A stretch of 64,000 bases of DNA from Ambrosia x helenae (taxonomy: Eukaryota; Streptophyta; Magnoliopsida; Asterales; Asteraceae). Under the pieces are notes generated by a model, which was given only the letters and a program-made list of their open reading frames with translations, was not told where the DNA came from and did not search any database. Shown here in pieces: positions 1 through 13,569 of the stretch (within the stretch, counting starts at the first letter, position 1; each line of letters starts with the position of its first letter). Location of the stretch: assembly GCA_030844895.1 (NCBI GenBank), contig CM061228.1:36704626-36768625 (forward strand), in the 5' to 3' direction. The position numbers were made by a program, and so were the translations under genes.

Positions 1-164
1 ACCATAAACTACGATACGTATGTAAATATATAAAATTGCTCTTTTTTACAGTGTAACATGTTTTAAAATGTAACATGTCTCGGTTACATAAGCACCATAA
101 ACTACGATACGTATGTAAATATATAAAATTGCTCTTTTTACAGTGTAACATGTTTTAAAATGTA
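1..164. repeat. 93-bp tandem repeat, about 1.8 copies
   Basis: The block starting ACCATAAACTACGATACG at position 1 recurs at 94 with nearly identical sequence for about 70 bases, then diverges. The window edge may hide more copies. No coding potential is seen. Confidence 0.8.
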
Positions 165-536
165 AAAATGTAAATACATACAAATGACACGTATAACACG
201 TTACAACGCAACACATAAGTTGTTACAGACAAATCTGATTGATTGTTACCTATAAAAAGGTTAAAAAATTAAAAAAATGTAAAAGCAAGGAAAAAGTGAG
301 GAGAGAGGAGAGAGAGTCAGGAGAGAGAAGATGTATTTCACAATTCTCAATGCATTTTGTCATTTTCTAATTTAACTTTCCAAAACTACCCTTTTGAATT
401 AAAAAAATAAAAAAGATAACTATTTTAATATTATAAAATAAGTTGATTAATATGAACCATTGATCTAGTAGATCAAGGGTTGATATAGGGTTTCTTGAGT
501 TTCTCCAACTCAAGGGAGTTTCTAATTTATCCTTAT

Positions 537-538
<2 letters not shown>
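165..538. other. AT-rich non-coding stretch
   Basis: AT-rich sequence with an AG-rich patch near 297-330. I see no gene, RNA or terminal repeat here. It ends at a TA microsatellite (about 539-573) that borders the next MITE. Confidence 0.5.
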
Positions 539-572
<34 letters not shown>

Positions 573-576
<4 letters not shown>

Positions 577-972
577 TTTAGGATCCTGTACAAAGTACAT
601 TTTTTGTGAGAAGTGTGAGAAGGACTAAGAATTGACATGTAGACATCATTTTTTGGATTTAGGAATGATTTTTTAGGTTGTTTAAACTTGAAAAACACCA
701 AACACAACAATCTAAAACACAATACAATGTATTATAGTCATTAAATTTAAAAAACAGATAAAACACACTACTTAACGCTTAAAACACACTGCTAATGTTC
801 TTAGCATGGTGTTTTAAGTTTTAAGCTTAATATACATTGTTTTCGGTTTTTAATTGTTATGTTTGGTGCTTTTATAGGCAAAACAATCCAAAACATCACG
901 ACTAAGTTCAAAAAATGATGCCTAAGTATCAATTTTTACTACTTCTCACAAAAAACACTTTGCATGATCTTG

Positions 973-978
<6 letters not shown>
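573..978. mobile_element. TA-flanked foldback MITE, copy 1
   Basis: The element starts GGTTTAGGATCCTGTACAAA and ends with a decayed inverted copy finishing in CTTGACCCTATA. It sits between two TA microsatellites (about 539-573 and 979-1027). Its two arms are imperfect inverted repeats of each other: the motif around ATCATTTTTTGGA recurs reversed near 915. A closely similar copy at 26380-26799 keeps perfect ends. No protein is encoded. The TA arrays may be the target or a product of the ends. Confidence 0.8.
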
Positions 979-1027
<49 letters not shown>

Positions 1028-1030
<3 letters not shown>

Positions 1031-1223
1031 GAACTAATCTATAGTCCAAATAATCATTTTGAGTCATTTCATATTAACAAATTTCATAGTATGACTATCT
1101 TAGTGGCTAATCGAGCTAAGGTTTTAACTTGTTTGCGAGACGGTATCGGTTCGTATAGGCGATGACCTTTCACCTAACTTACACTAAACCCTAACTATAT
1201 AAACAACTTACTACCATTATTAC

Positions 1224-1275
<52 letters not shown>

Positions 1276-2700
1276 TTAACAATAAAACAAAACTAGTAGT
1301 AATGATAATAGTATCCATTAAAGGGCCATGGTGTATTTTAGATGTAATTTAGGAGTTAGATGAAAATACCATATAATTCAAACTCCATCTTTATAATGAC
1401 CGTCCGTTTTCATTTCAAGATTTCGTAACCCACTACATTAATTGTTTATAACCATTGAGTAATAAATACAATGAATTATATTGAATGATTGACATTATGA
1501 AACTCATGAACGTTCTTGTTTGAATTCTTATATATAAACCTTTCCGAGCACACACCCCATGACCATGAATTCTAGTTCTGCTTTCTGCCGTTCCACTTTG
1601 TCCACTATCCTCTGCTAGGTCACTAGATTGTTCTCCGATCACATCCAAGTGCCAAGATCACCATTCTTTTCTCTTTGAAACCTTGTATCATACATTTTTT
1701 TAATCGGTTTCGGTGTTATACGTACACATGGTCACGCATTCACGGACATCGCTCTTTCCGCACTATCCCATTTGTTTTGTTATGCAATTAAGGTAATAAA
1801 CTCTTTATACTATCTGTTCGGTATAACCATGCATCGTGAATGGTCCAGCGACTTAGATATGTCAAAGTGTATGCTCACAGAACAACCTTCTTATTTAAAT
1901 TATATGAACTCATATCTTAATGTTCATTTGAAGGTTATTATATATACAACCATAAGAACCATTTAGCTGGCTAGATTTGCAAATTCTAGTTACTACAACA
2001 TGAAGAATTGATAAATTCATATTTTGTCTTTAGCTATGCATGGTTACCGTATGCATAATCACAATTATAATACTTAATGAACTAGCATATTATATATATA
2101 TATAATGAAATGAGTTCAATTTAATAAAAAAAACTATCTTTTACAACTGGTCTCGTGAGTTGAAAAGATGTAGTAATAAATATTTGATATTATTAGTTAA
2201 AACCTTATAACATGGAAATACAAATTTAAACTATAAGAATTTTTTTAGGTGTCAGTCGTTGGATACCACTAAATCAATAAATCCAATATGTAATCTAGGT
2301 TTCATATTTTTTTCTCTAACTATAATTAAAATATAGATTCGTGTGTTCATCGAAGACGATTTGTTTTGCTTGGCTTGATAGTGAGGTTCAAACAAAACTC
2401 ATCGATTCCTTTGACTTCTTACAAACCTGTCATCACAATTCATGTGAGTATATCTTTCCCCTTTTTCATGTTTTACTATTTTTTGGGCTAATTATGTACA
2501 CTATTATCAAATGTTATTCTTATACTTAATGCAATTCTCATGTGTGTTTGCTTTATGTGAATTTGTGTGTATGCTTAGTCAAAATCATTAACCGCTGGGC
2601 GGCCTAGCATTTCAATGAATAGTACTATGGTATACCCCCTTGAGACTCTGTTGATAGAATCTTGGTCATTGTCTTGTTAATTCATTATTCAAATTGTTAG
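1028..2700. other. AT-rich non-coding region with AAT microsatellite
   Basis: It contains an (AAT)n array at about 1224-1275 and scattered short reading frames with no recognised domain. A 71-codon minus-strand frame (1433-1648) has a hydrophilic start but matches nothing I know. No gene can be supported. Confidence 0.45.
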
Positions 2701-3087
2701 TCATGTGTTAGTCATTATTCATAGGCTTGGTTTTGACTGATACTACTTATTACATAATTGCAAATGGTACCGCTCATGAATTGCTAAACACTTTTCTTAC
2801 TATATATATTCAAACAAGGTATGCTCATCAATACATTTTTGTATTGACAAATTATTTTCGTACATGTTTCTGGTTATTTGAGATGCATTCGTTAAGCTTT
2901 CGGATTCATATTTAGATTTTGATTCATTGTATTTCAGTTTAGGTGACCTTTAGAATCGTTGTATTTCATTTCAGTGTAATAAACTATTTAATCAATGTAT
3001 CAATATTTACACTTTTAGTCCATGAGCTATTGAACAATCGTCACTACGTGACACCTCGATGTTTCTGCCATCGGTTGGGGTGTTACA
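2701..3087 (+). mobile_element. 3' end of a gypsy-type LTR (plus orientation)
   Basis: The stretch ending TCGGTTGGGGTGTTACA at 3087 aligns with the 3' ends of the gypsy LTRs elsewhere in the window (59958 on plus, 9188 on minus), which also carry a TTTC(C/T)GCCAT motif just before a TGTNACA end. A degraded primer-binding site follows. The left limit of this LTR was not found, so the start given is approximate. Confidence 0.5.
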
Positions 3088-3089
3088 CG

Positions 3090-3101
3090 TAATAGCAGAG
3101 C
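3090..3101 (+). promoter_or_regulatory. Degraded primer-binding site (initiator tRNA-Met type)
   Basis: TAATAGCAGAGC differs at three positions from TGGTATCAGAGC, the usual plant primer-binding site for initiator tRNA-Met. It sits two bases after the LTR end, where a primer-binding site belongs. Confidence 0.45.
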
Positions 3102-6100
3102 TTAGCGTCAACCTAGATTCCGTCGGTCGAGGAATTGAAAAAGCTTCCTTAGGCTAGACTTGCGAGATTTATCAAGAGTCCCACTAAGCTCTTGCGATAG
3201 TTCGAGCTTATTCGTTGCGAGACCAATTTTAACCGATATCTCCGTGCCGCTGGAATATCAAGAATTTGGCCTATTACAATTTTCATGCTCGTCAACACCC
3301 TCTCAGGGTATAACTCTCAGTGGAAACCCATTACCCGTTCAAAGTTCTTAAGGCCCGCGCCTTGTCCGTGTAACTTCTCAATAGGTTCGCATCTCATCCA
3401 AGCAGCTTCAAATCTGCAAGATTTATTGGCCATCTGTCGAACAACTCAAACCAGATTATGTGTCTATCTCTGTCTGTCATTCAATGTACCGGAGATGTAC
3501 ACGTATGCCCTCAAAAACGACATTTGAGCAGTATACCCCGAACACTGGGGTGATAATTCCTATCACATAGGAACTTCTGGCGATGAAGCACACGAATTTT
3601 ATTTGCCACAGACATCAATCGTATCACACGGGATACTTTCGTCAAGGACATTCTATTCGTTCGTTCGAGAATGATAAGCCATATTCATTTCAAACTGAGT
3701 ATCCCAGACTTGCGCTTGAGATTCGGCGAACCCCAAGGTAGGATGACCTCTACAATCCGATATTAAAGATGTTGGTATCTAGTGTCTTGTCACGACTTTC
3801 CAAGAGTATAGGTGGCTATCCATATGCCTCATGCTGTAACTACAAATGAGTAGGGGATGAGAAGATTCCAAACAACGATCAATCATTACCTATGTCACAT
3901 CATAGCCACAGGACGCCTCAGGCGACATGATAACTAGATTCGCTCATCCAAAACTCACTAGACGAGTGATCTTACTAGATCGCAGAACTGTCGACATTCT
4001 CGAAGGAACTCAAGGTTGTTTGTAGTATCGGATGGTATTCCTGAGTCCTCACACGGACTAGAATCCACTATGTACTAACTTACAACCTTTCGCATGAGTG
4101 GTTATGGTTAGTAGTACTAGGGCGCCTTGTATGGACTGATGGAGGTCGAAAGTTTTTGCATCACTTTCACCCCTCGGCTCCCCAACTGTAAACAGTGTAT
4201 ATCCGACGCATGGGCCGTACAATTCCACAATCCGCGAGAATTAAAAGCCGAATTAAACACAAATGACTAGTGGCTCACATCACATCACCACATTGGTCAA
4301 CACGGAAATGATGTATATGAGTCATCATGATATGGTTGCCGCCACAAACAGGGGATAGGGTTTCGACAACATCTCGACACGCTGGTCTCCATCGAAACGG
4401 TATAAAGAACACCGGTAGCTACCTAAAACAAGGGTATCCAGTACTTGTCCTGTTATATGTGCCTCACGGGCACTGGTGTCCTATCGGCATTAGCAACCCA
4501 GTAAGTCAATTCTAAATAATACATGCCACTCGCCTTCGAATTAACTATCAGATCCTATGCAGAGATCTGAGTGAAAGGAGTCCTGAAACCGGAACCCTCA
4601 CTCGTCGGAGGCTCCATCTTTTCGGGATCTTTCGAGGTAAAAGGTGAAATCGAGTCATAGATGAAGGCATCTGGCATAGATTTCACATTTGGGGCTTGAC
4701 GGCTTCATGCGCAAAAGTCGTTACTTAAAACAAACGGATGATTGAGATCGCACCACAAGCAATAGTCTGCAGCCTTCCATAAGGCATCCCATTCAACGAC
4801 TCAGATAGTCACACATATGGGTGCAATATGTTAGCTTTCGAGCTCATCCTTGATTACTCAGGTACTAAACGCACTGACCTGGCAGCTCACATTACTAGGG
4901 TGTCTCCAACGGTGTCTGTCAATGACAGGGGATTTTGCTCTAGCACGAATAATGCTACTAAAGGATAACTAGGAACACTAGTATCGACCTAAGGTCGAAA
5001 TGGTTCCATTATTCCAAGAACAGAAGCATCAATGCCGAGTCAAGATGGACCTACCATTTCTAGGAATTACTACATCAATCGGAGAGCTGAGTCGATCGAC
5101 CATCTCAACCCGGTAAGGTAGCACCCTTATAAAGTAGACAACGTTATAGGCCCTTCAGGATTCAGGGTTTCATAAAACCTTCGAATCATATACCAGGGAC
5201 TTCACCAATGCACGCGCCATGGGTGGGTCCACAATGGTATTTCCATAATCATCAGCACGACACATCAGAAGGAATGACGTCAAACGAACCCAGTAGGATG
5301 AGCAATAAATGAGCTAAGTCTTTCAACTCTTGATAGTCCCAAAGGTATGGGTCATAATATTGCTCACAATCACTCGATACCTTCGAGGTTCGAGACGCAT
5401 TCGAAATCCCTTATCACCAAGATGAGTCTCGCCCCGTCATGTGTGGGTCATGGGATTTCTTTCCGGCATGATTCGAGTGTGGTTAGTCGACCAAAATGCG
5501 TGTAAAAGGTTAAGGCTGGACATGGCGTCACTGATGCCTTAGATTTTGAAGAGGTAATGCTCACGAAATGCGTGAGCATATAGAGAGGTCGACACATGAT
5601 TCGGTCAATTACTCGACCACGAGATTCGGACTTTAGGGAGATACACGTGCTAAAACTAAGACTAGAGTGTCTTAGTATGACTCCCAGAAAGTCTGTTAGA
5701 CACCCAAAATCCCACATTATCAATGTCGACACCACACGATCAAATTATCAGAACAGTGATGTCAACGAGGGGTTGAGGTGATGTCTTTATCCTGAGGGAA
5801 TCAAGAGTGAAACAAACGACAAGTTATCACATCATCAAGTCAATCCAACAACTGTAGCAATACGTCCACGGCACATCACGACAATAGGGACAACACGACA
5901 ATGATAGCAACACTTCCGCGAAACACACCAAGGGAATACCTCATCGGGAGTAGCACAACCACAGACATGCATCATTGACAGCACAACACAACCACATGGA
6001 TACACAATCGGCAAAACTGTGCAACTACAAGAATGCACAATCGCTAGGGGTAACACCACAACATAAATTCACGACAACAGGATGACACACAACCTAGCGA

Positions 6101-9100
6101 GTCCACTATACATAACTACAGGAAGCTCCATTATGGTGAGCACGCACCCCGGTGCATTTTAGCTCACTTATGGTGGTGGAATCCTTATTCATGATCCTCA
6201 GCCACAAACCTATACTCCATAGGCTCATTGGTAGGAACGATTGGGTCCACAAGGGCATCCGTCTTCATTACAGAAATGGGAACGATGGGTTCCACGTAAT
6301 TTAGCAGACTTATCAAGCCGATATCGTTCTTAAGGAGAACGACCGTAGGCTCGATATAAGTCACCCGAATAATGGCAACTGCAGCATTGACAGACTCAAC
6401 CCTAGCCTGAGAACCATCGTCAATATTAGTCTTGGCAGGAGCCCAAGGAATGATAACGAGTGGTTCAACGAAAGCCTCAAAGAAAATGGAGTTAAGAGCA
6501 ACGAACTCCACCCTGAAACAGACATGGTCATAGCAGCTTGGCAAGGGTCATAGAGACGTCTACGCCAGCTATAGTAACCTCAGCAATAGCCTCCATATCC
6601 ATAGCAACATCAAACTCGACAAGAGCCATAGAAATAACACACTCAGTAAGAGCTACATACTTAGCAATGACACAGGATTTAGCTTGAGCCAAAGAACAAT
6701 AACACCAGTAGCAACAACAGGCTCGGCGGGAGCCTTAGACTCGTCATAGTTATTAGATGTGTGGTAAATAATGTCCATAGGACCTAGAAACCAACCAACA
6801 TCTTTCCCAATATCAAAGATATTGGTCACAACGAGAATAGCAACAAGTAGAGGTAGAAGGATCATGATTTATCAAGAGATCACGATAAAATGGAGATGAT
6901 ATAGACTCTGACGAATCAGCCGAGTCGTTCTTCTCATTGGGATCCTCTTCCATGTTATTTTGGCACAAGCATCGAAAGTCATCTGATTAAGTGCTTTTCC
7001 GTCATCTAAGTGAGGACGGTTAACCTTCTTCCTGGTAGGCCACGCTGTGAGAGTATTAAAATACGACAAGAGATTAGACATGTCACATTGTCCATAATGA
7101 ATGGATCTCTCAATCTTAGTTTACAAACCTCCGAGATGAGGGGACGCATCGTCTCAATATCTATGTAGACTGATGCAAAACACTTTGCATCAGTTGTCGT
7201 CCAAATAGATAACTAGTCTCGTCGCCGTGACGAGGGTGGCCAACACTCAACATTGCAACAAGAAAAATGGAATTGTCGTACCATGGATACGTTTAATTTA
7301 ACCAAATAGCGTGACCGCTTCCAGTAGTCCGTCATTTGAGTTTTGAGGGTATTTCAATGTCCGCAGAAGGCGTCTTGCGACATTTGACAACTAGGGAACA
7401 CATAATTTACAATTACGGCTCCCGAAGTATAGTTCCCCTCCCCAGGATTTATGACGGATTCAGGCACAACACACGTATCGAACCTACATGGGCGTTCATC
7501 GACTGAAGCGATACTACCAATAATGCTTTGAAAACAAACAGGAAAGGGGTAGAGGAGTCTTATGATGACTTTTGCACCTCAAGAAAGTAGAATAACATAA
7601 GCACCAATCTGCTAAGCCTATCATGAATTATCTTCCGGAATACGGTCCAGTGCTATTGTAATGGGTGTTGTGCCACACGTGAGCACTCCATACATCAAAC
7701 AGTGGCTTCCCATGGATTAATCGTATGCACTTCTCTGTGAGTCCATAGCCAAACGCTGGCTGGGGCTTGCTTTTCAACTACACGCCATCATCATCACACT
7801 GGCAAACACTCCCTCGATCGTGATCAGTGGCCGGAATTTTCGACATCATTGAAAATTAGCAAAACCCTATGACTTGCAAATGTGCGATACGGCTAGCTGA
7901 TTTCGCAATCAGTCCACAACCACATAGGAACAATCACCATTTTCAATTCAGGCGAGGGCTATCGAGCCTTATAGATAAGAATGATCAAACCTCTTAACCC
8001 AGCAACGTCAACTACGTCCTCCAAATGAAAAAGAAATACCCGGTCCTTGAAGACAACTTGGGCATGAGTTAGATCGAGAATGACTTACTCACAGTAACAA
8101 CACAGCAGCACACGGGCCACAATATCTGATCCACACAGGGTCCCGTTCTCAAAACACACTGGTTTTGCAGGGATGCACCCTAGGTCTCCATTGGGTTCCG
8201 GGCATAACCTTCCATGCATCGTACCCAACATTCCTCGCTTTGGTAGGACGTGCATCCTCGTACGTCCGCTCCTTTGGAAAAACTTTGAGGCTGAGGCATT
8301 CGACTCCTATAAAAGGAAGCTTTCGTCAACCGTTCCCATCTGGAGCGAGGGTTTGCGTCAGATTACTCATATGAATAGACGTTCGAGCTCTTTCGTGTTC
8401 TTACCTTCGAGGTAATGTTGGGGAAAGCTCATAGGGTTTGCGAGGATCGAAATCAAGGGATATCGATGAGACCTCTCTTTTTAACCCATTGGCCAATCAA
8501 AAGCTAAGTCTAAACCTAGAGAACACGAACAGACAAGACAATGAGTGATCACCAACCCCGGCCCTAGCGCCCACCAAGGTTACCATGCACCCCAAACTAT
8601 TATTATGTGTGTGCCCATAATGATAATTTGTGTTGCCAGGCAATCTCGTTGCCCTCTAGTTCTGAGCTTCCTGATCCAAAAATAAGGCTTCATACAACAA
8701 AAGATCTGGACTAGCTTCGCCTTCACAACATACACAACACGACGACATCCATTAGTGCAATAGAGGTTAGTCCTTCCGATTATCCTGTCCATGGGTAAGC
8801 GGGTGAGATCATCGCAGTCCACGACGTCCTTCCCACTTGTTGATATCGGTGATCGGCGCAAGAATGCAGACTAAGGTGAAGCGTGACACGACTTTCTCAC
8901 GTGCAAATATATGTACTACTTATATGCATTAACTAGCCCTAGTAGAAAAGAGGATCTCTACACAACATAAATATTCCTATCCTTATTTTCTAACATTTTT
9001 AATATTGACACACATGGCTAGTCGGTCGGAATTTCCCCTTGTAAAACCCATGTACAATTTTCTTTCTTTTCTAAAAATATTTCGTTGTATTTTAGTTTTG

Positions 9101-9166
9101 AAAACTTTGTATTCGAGCCGAAACCGGTTATAGTCTAGATTTTTCAAAAATACTAGTTCGCTATAA
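3102..9166. mobile_element. Decayed LTR-retrotransposon interior, no pol recognised
   Basis: About 6 kb of moderate-GC sequence lies between a plus-strand primer-binding site at 3090 and a minus-strand one at 9167. Only short frames are open. Minus-strand frames at 6185-6544, 6653-6865 and 6872-7081 are rich in Val, Ala, Ile and Pro, like the accessory ORF of the gypsy element at 60238, but share no clear motif with it. I found no zinc knuckle, protease, reverse transcriptase or integrase motif on either strand. Either two truncated elements meet head to head here, or this is one old non-autonomous element. The junction could not be placed. Confidence 0.5.
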
Positions 9167-9183
9167 CCTTGGCTCTGATACCA
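9167..9183 (-). promoter_or_regulatory. Primer-binding site for initiator tRNA-Met
   Basis: On the minus strand this reads TGGTATCAGAGCCAAGG, identical to the site at 59964-59980. It lies four bases inside the end of the minus-strand LTR at 9188. Confidence 0.85.
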
Positions 9184-9187
9184 CTTC

Positions 9188-12100
9188 TGTCACACCACAC
9201 CAATGGCGGAAATACGTGGCGCGACGCTCGAAAGCAGATCAAAGTCAAGATTACCACAAACTATATTTAATTAGAAAAGATCATTTCATTAAGATGTCGA
9301 AAAGAGTACCTTGTTATAAACATTACATAAAACAACAAACATGAAGTTCAACATGGGGTTTTTCCGTCTTTGTCCCAACCCTATTGTAAATATAGTTGAA
9401 ACCCCCGACCAGTTTCCGACATCCCAAATTCCACCGTACTAGCCACATACCTGCTCAGCAGTTAGTTACCTAAAAGATATGTTTAAAAATACGTCAATAT
9501 ATAAAATATTGGTTAATTCACAGGTTTTAGTTCCATAAAAACAAAACATTTTAACAACATGTGCAGAACAAACTAAAGCAGTGACTTTTGTAGAGAGTAG
9601 TTAACTCCTACAAACAATGACGAGCAATCCCTTGAGCCCATAACCAAACCTAGACTAATAATAATGCCCCGCGAGCAGAAGTTGTTTCTCGGTAAATAAC
9701 AACTTAGTTCAGAATACGTGCACCCCAGGCATACACAGTTGCATAATCGACGCTATCGATTAGGGGTGGGCCTTGTCAGGCAACAATAGCGCTATCCAAA
9801 TATTCCTTCGGTTCTCGATTTCAACACACACACAACACACGAGTAAATGTTTACAGTAGCGAGGACTCACCCCGAGTGGTGTATAAACAACAAAACCCAA
9901 GTACTCATCATGCATTTATCACGTTTTGACTTTTGAAAACATTTTGACATGTAAAACATTTGACAAAACATATCGTTCCCCCAAAATAAAAACAATAAAA
10001 AAGGAGCCGTGAAACTCACCTTGATTTCCTTGCTTAACTAGAAAACAAAGCCCGAAGCTTTGACCGACTTACTCGTGCCCTATTTACCAATAAATGACAC
10101 CTTAAAAGTCTATCATATATAAGCCTAGCTTATTTTCCGGTTATAAGATAGTTCATACAACTATCTAGACTCGTGTGTATGAACCCAAGTCTTTAGGTGT
10201 TTTAACTCGATGAACCGATCGTGACTTATCATAATTCATGTGTTAACATACGAAATAGTACCCAAGTTGTGCACCTGTTACTATTCGTGTGTAACCACAT
10301 TAGACTATGACTATGAAACGTATAACTTATCATGAGTCGTAGCTCGCCTCGTTGGTCGGATAAATGTATTCGTCTTGTACGTTTATTTTTGAAAAATATA
10401 TACTTTGAGGATACATAATTGTAATTAAAATCGATTAATAACAATTGTCACATATTTTCCCGAATCCGAGTATCTTACAAATCTTAAGACTTTCCTTCTT
10501 ATAAAAGGTTTTCCAAATGAAACCGAATGTTTATACATCTTTTTAATCCGGACAACAAACGTCATTTAGTTAGTAATAACCTTTAAAACTCGACATATTT
10601 GAAGCTTAGTAAAAACTATATATACCTATATATATGTTTTGAATATATTGTCCGGAATTTGCTTATTATTTGTCACAAATAATTCTTGTCAAAACGTCAC
10701 GATTTTATATAAATACATTTACGAAAACACTTGGAAAGGTTATTTATAAAAACATATACAATAACATTGACTTAGTTGCGCTTCGGATTTTTATAAATTT
10801 TGGCAGAGTTTTCCCCTGTTTTTTTACAAACCAGACAACACAAGTCGTCTACAACTTCCCAAAATCAATTTCAAAACACAAGACAACAAATCCATTTGTC
10901 CGCAATTCCATTTCACGACTCTTTATACGTCTCGATGATGATATAATTTACACTTCATTAACAAACTACGATCTATATTTGTCGTTACTATACATATATA
11001 TTTCTGGTTCGTTCGCGAGTTAACACTGTTCATATTTATAATTTATAAATACTTATTTATAACCAATATACAAAAAAATGTGAAGTTCAGTTATACCATA
11101 GCGCGTGTCTCGATCTACGTGTTGATCGAAAGTTTGACCGGGTTAACTGGGTACTGAGTTGACCAGATCTGTCTGGGTTTCACCACCGCTGACTTAGTTT
11201 CACCAGAATTAAACTTTGACCCGTGACACAACCCGACCCCATTTTCTGGCCCATGTTTGACCCGAACCCGAGACCATTGTTTGACCGGTTTCTAGATCAG
11301 CTTCACTGAGAACCACCTATTACAACCACCATGACCATCACTGTCTTCTTCCACCTCAGCCGCAATCCGAACTTGTTGACCACCAAACACAACCACAACC
11401 ACCTCAATCGACACCTCCCACAATAGATCCGAGCTCCAAACGACAGCTACCACTTGAATTTTTGCCAGATTTGTTGTTGTCACGACCTACTCAACCACCA
11501 CTCCTGCTCACCACCACCGGAACCATCATAACAGTTGCATCTCGTCACCCTGCGTCACCATTAACCGAGCCCACACATCCATTTCTCGGCCAAAACCCAA
11601 CAAAACTCTCAACCCGACCTCGGTCGTCCTTTCTGCTACTGTTCTACTCGTTTTTGGGCCTGAACCGCTGCCCGGCCTCCACGGCGTCACCACCAAGGGT
11701 GGTAGTGACCGACCATCACTAGAAACAAACGATAGAGAGATTGCGTGAGAGATAGTGGAGATGGAATATTAGGGTTTCTGTGAGGTGGGGGGTGCGGTCT
11801 GCAGAAAATGAAGGGGGAGGGGAGTGGTTTGCTTTTTATAGGTAGGGTTTGTTGGTGAGGGTCTAACGCCTATTCGAGCCCGTAATAAACGTAAAGCGTC
11901 TCAGTTCTATTTTAGACTCGATAACATATCACAAAAAGTATTCGGTTATGCTCGTAATTTAAATTACAACCAAACCGAGCCCTTTAAACATTACTTCCAT
12001 TAACCAACGCATGCATTCGCAATATGCGTTAAACTCACTTTATCATATTCGGTTGTGGTATTTTTCATTTAAATGGCCTGTTTACTTTCGAAACTTAATA

Positions 12101-12515
12101 AATGTCATTATTTACAATAAATAATTATTCCGAAGTTCGATAACGGTTAAAACCATGCATTTTGACGTTCGATTCCCACGCCAGTTCCTCTCCGCATTCT
12201 CCAAAACGCTGCGTTTTTTTTACCGTTTTCGCGCTGATTTCACATCTGATCGCATCAATAGTAAATACATGTTGTATTTACATTGAATAACCTTATGTTA
12301 GTCCAGTTTGATGGATTTTTACTAATGTCAGTTCGTTAACGTTAATTACGCGAAGTATTTCTTTAAAGGCATCAAGGCTTCTACAAACTTTGAGATGGAC
12401 ATCGTACGACTCATAACGGCTCATTATATCTTAATTAACCTTAAACCATGTTAATTACTTCGAAAACATGATTAGAATCACATTAATCGTTGTACGGAAT
12501 TTGCCGGTTGTCACA
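9188..12515 (-). mobile_element. Gypsy LTR, 3.3 kb, minus orientation
   Basis: Read on minus, the LTR starts TGTGACAACCGGCAAA at 12515 and ends with TGTGACA at 9188, followed by the primer-binding site. The ends and several internal blocks match the plus-strand LTR at 56186-59958; for example the TAATCGACGCTATCGATTAG segment near 9747 recurs inverted near 59405. The two are therefore one family but well diverged. The right end interrupts a LINE reading frame. The matching second LTR of this copy was not found. Confidence 0.8.
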
Positions 12516-13250
12516 ACCGGAAGTTGCACACACCCCGAGACATCAAACACAAGCCAATTGACCCAAGACGGACATCGGATCTTTGTCCTATCACCAATCC
12601 AAACAAAGCTATCCTCCTTGATTTGATCAATAATCCTTATCTGTTGAACGAATTTGCCTTCAAAGACTATTAAATTTCTAACAAGCCAAAGGTGCCAAAC
12701 GGTGGCGTAAACGACAGTGCATACCAAACGCTTCCAGTTCCTCGAGCCAGGGTTATCACCGATACATCTGAACATGTCCGTCAAGTTGATAGCAGTGGAG
12801 GGGTACTTGACTTTCAACCAAACACAAATTTCCCACCATATACCTTTAGCAATTAAACAATTGACAAAAAGGTGGTTTGTATCTACCACGTCGAGGCCGC
12901 ATCTAGCACAACTGCAATCAAAAATCTGAATCCCCCTAGCAGCAAGTTCGGATTTAACTGCAACACGCCCCAACAGAGAATCATTAATCGGACCTGATCT
13001 AGCGCAGACAAGGTCACTTCTAACAGATTTAATCGAGAAATCCACACCTTTGTCATTGTCCCACCGCCACTTATCGCAATCACCCGTGATGGAATACTTA
13101 CGGAGCAGCTCCAGCAACACCTCGTAACGACTCCACATATTATTTTGAGTAGGGAGGCCTTTCCAGGTCCAAGCCCACTGTTGACCACCTTCCGATATCG
13201 TGACACACTCCGCTACCTTGGCATCTTTCTTCTCCGCCAACCGAGAGTCG
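12516..13250 (-). pseudogene. LINE reverse transcriptase C-terminal fragment (zf-RVT)
   Basis: The minus-strand frame from about 13250 down to 12516 shows the tail of a plant non-LTR retrotransposon polymerase. There is a conserved tryptophan-rich stretch (WAWTWKGLPT), then a zf-RVT-type zinc-binding segment with Cys and His residues (CARCGLDVVDTNHLFVNC), then a basic tail with VWHLWLVRN. The upstream polymerase and endonuclease are missing, as expected of 5'-truncated LINE copies. The 3' end is cut by the gypsy LTR at 12515, and the open frame continues about 20 codons into the LTR by chance. No TSD could be scored because the 3' end is displaced. Confidence 0.8.
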
Positions 13251-13569
13251 CAGCCGCTGAACACATTGCCCAGTTCAATGAAGAAGCACGATCTCCGTTT
13301 GTGAAGAAGTTCAAAACCATTATCCATCCTAGAGAGGTAAATTGCATCAGGGAACTTCCGCAGAACAGCAAAATAGTAGCCACACACACAGACAGTCCTG
13401 ATGTTCTTATCTGGGATGTTGAAGCTTAACCCAATCGCCATGCTATTCTGGGGCCTCAGAATCTTGCCCTAATCTGATATTGACTGGTTACCAAGAAAAT
13501 GCAAAATTTGCTCTTGATATGTCTCAAAGTGAAGCATTTGTACTCTCTAAAGGCAAGGATAAATAGGCC
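13238..13569 (+). pseudogene. FVE/MSI4-like WD40 gene fragment
   Basis: The plus strand encodes a piece closely resembling the WD40 repeat region of plant FVE/MSI4, a histone-binding protein of chromatin complexes that control flowering. The stretch VATHTDSPDVLIWDVEA (about 13379-13429) is characteristic. It is followed by an in-frame stop, a frameshift near 13465, and more family-like sequence (ILTGYQENAKFALD) up to about 13560. Only roughly 110 codons are present, with no start and no further blades, so this is not functional. The 5' edge coincides with the LINE fragment, which probably inserted into it or shares a breakpoint. Whether it is a retrocopy or a genomic fragment is unclear. Confidence 0.75.

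Noticed and set aside
1..164. Possible CRISPR-like array.
   Set aside because: Only two direct repeats, no spacers, and a plant nuclear context.
8165..8415. Two overlapping plus-strand frames of 69 and 80 codons.
   Set aside because: No recognisable protein, no splice pattern, and inside a decayed retroelement.
10670..11023. Plus-strand 117-codon frame.
   Set aside because: Lies within the minus-strand LTR, which is non-coding; AT-rich chance frame.
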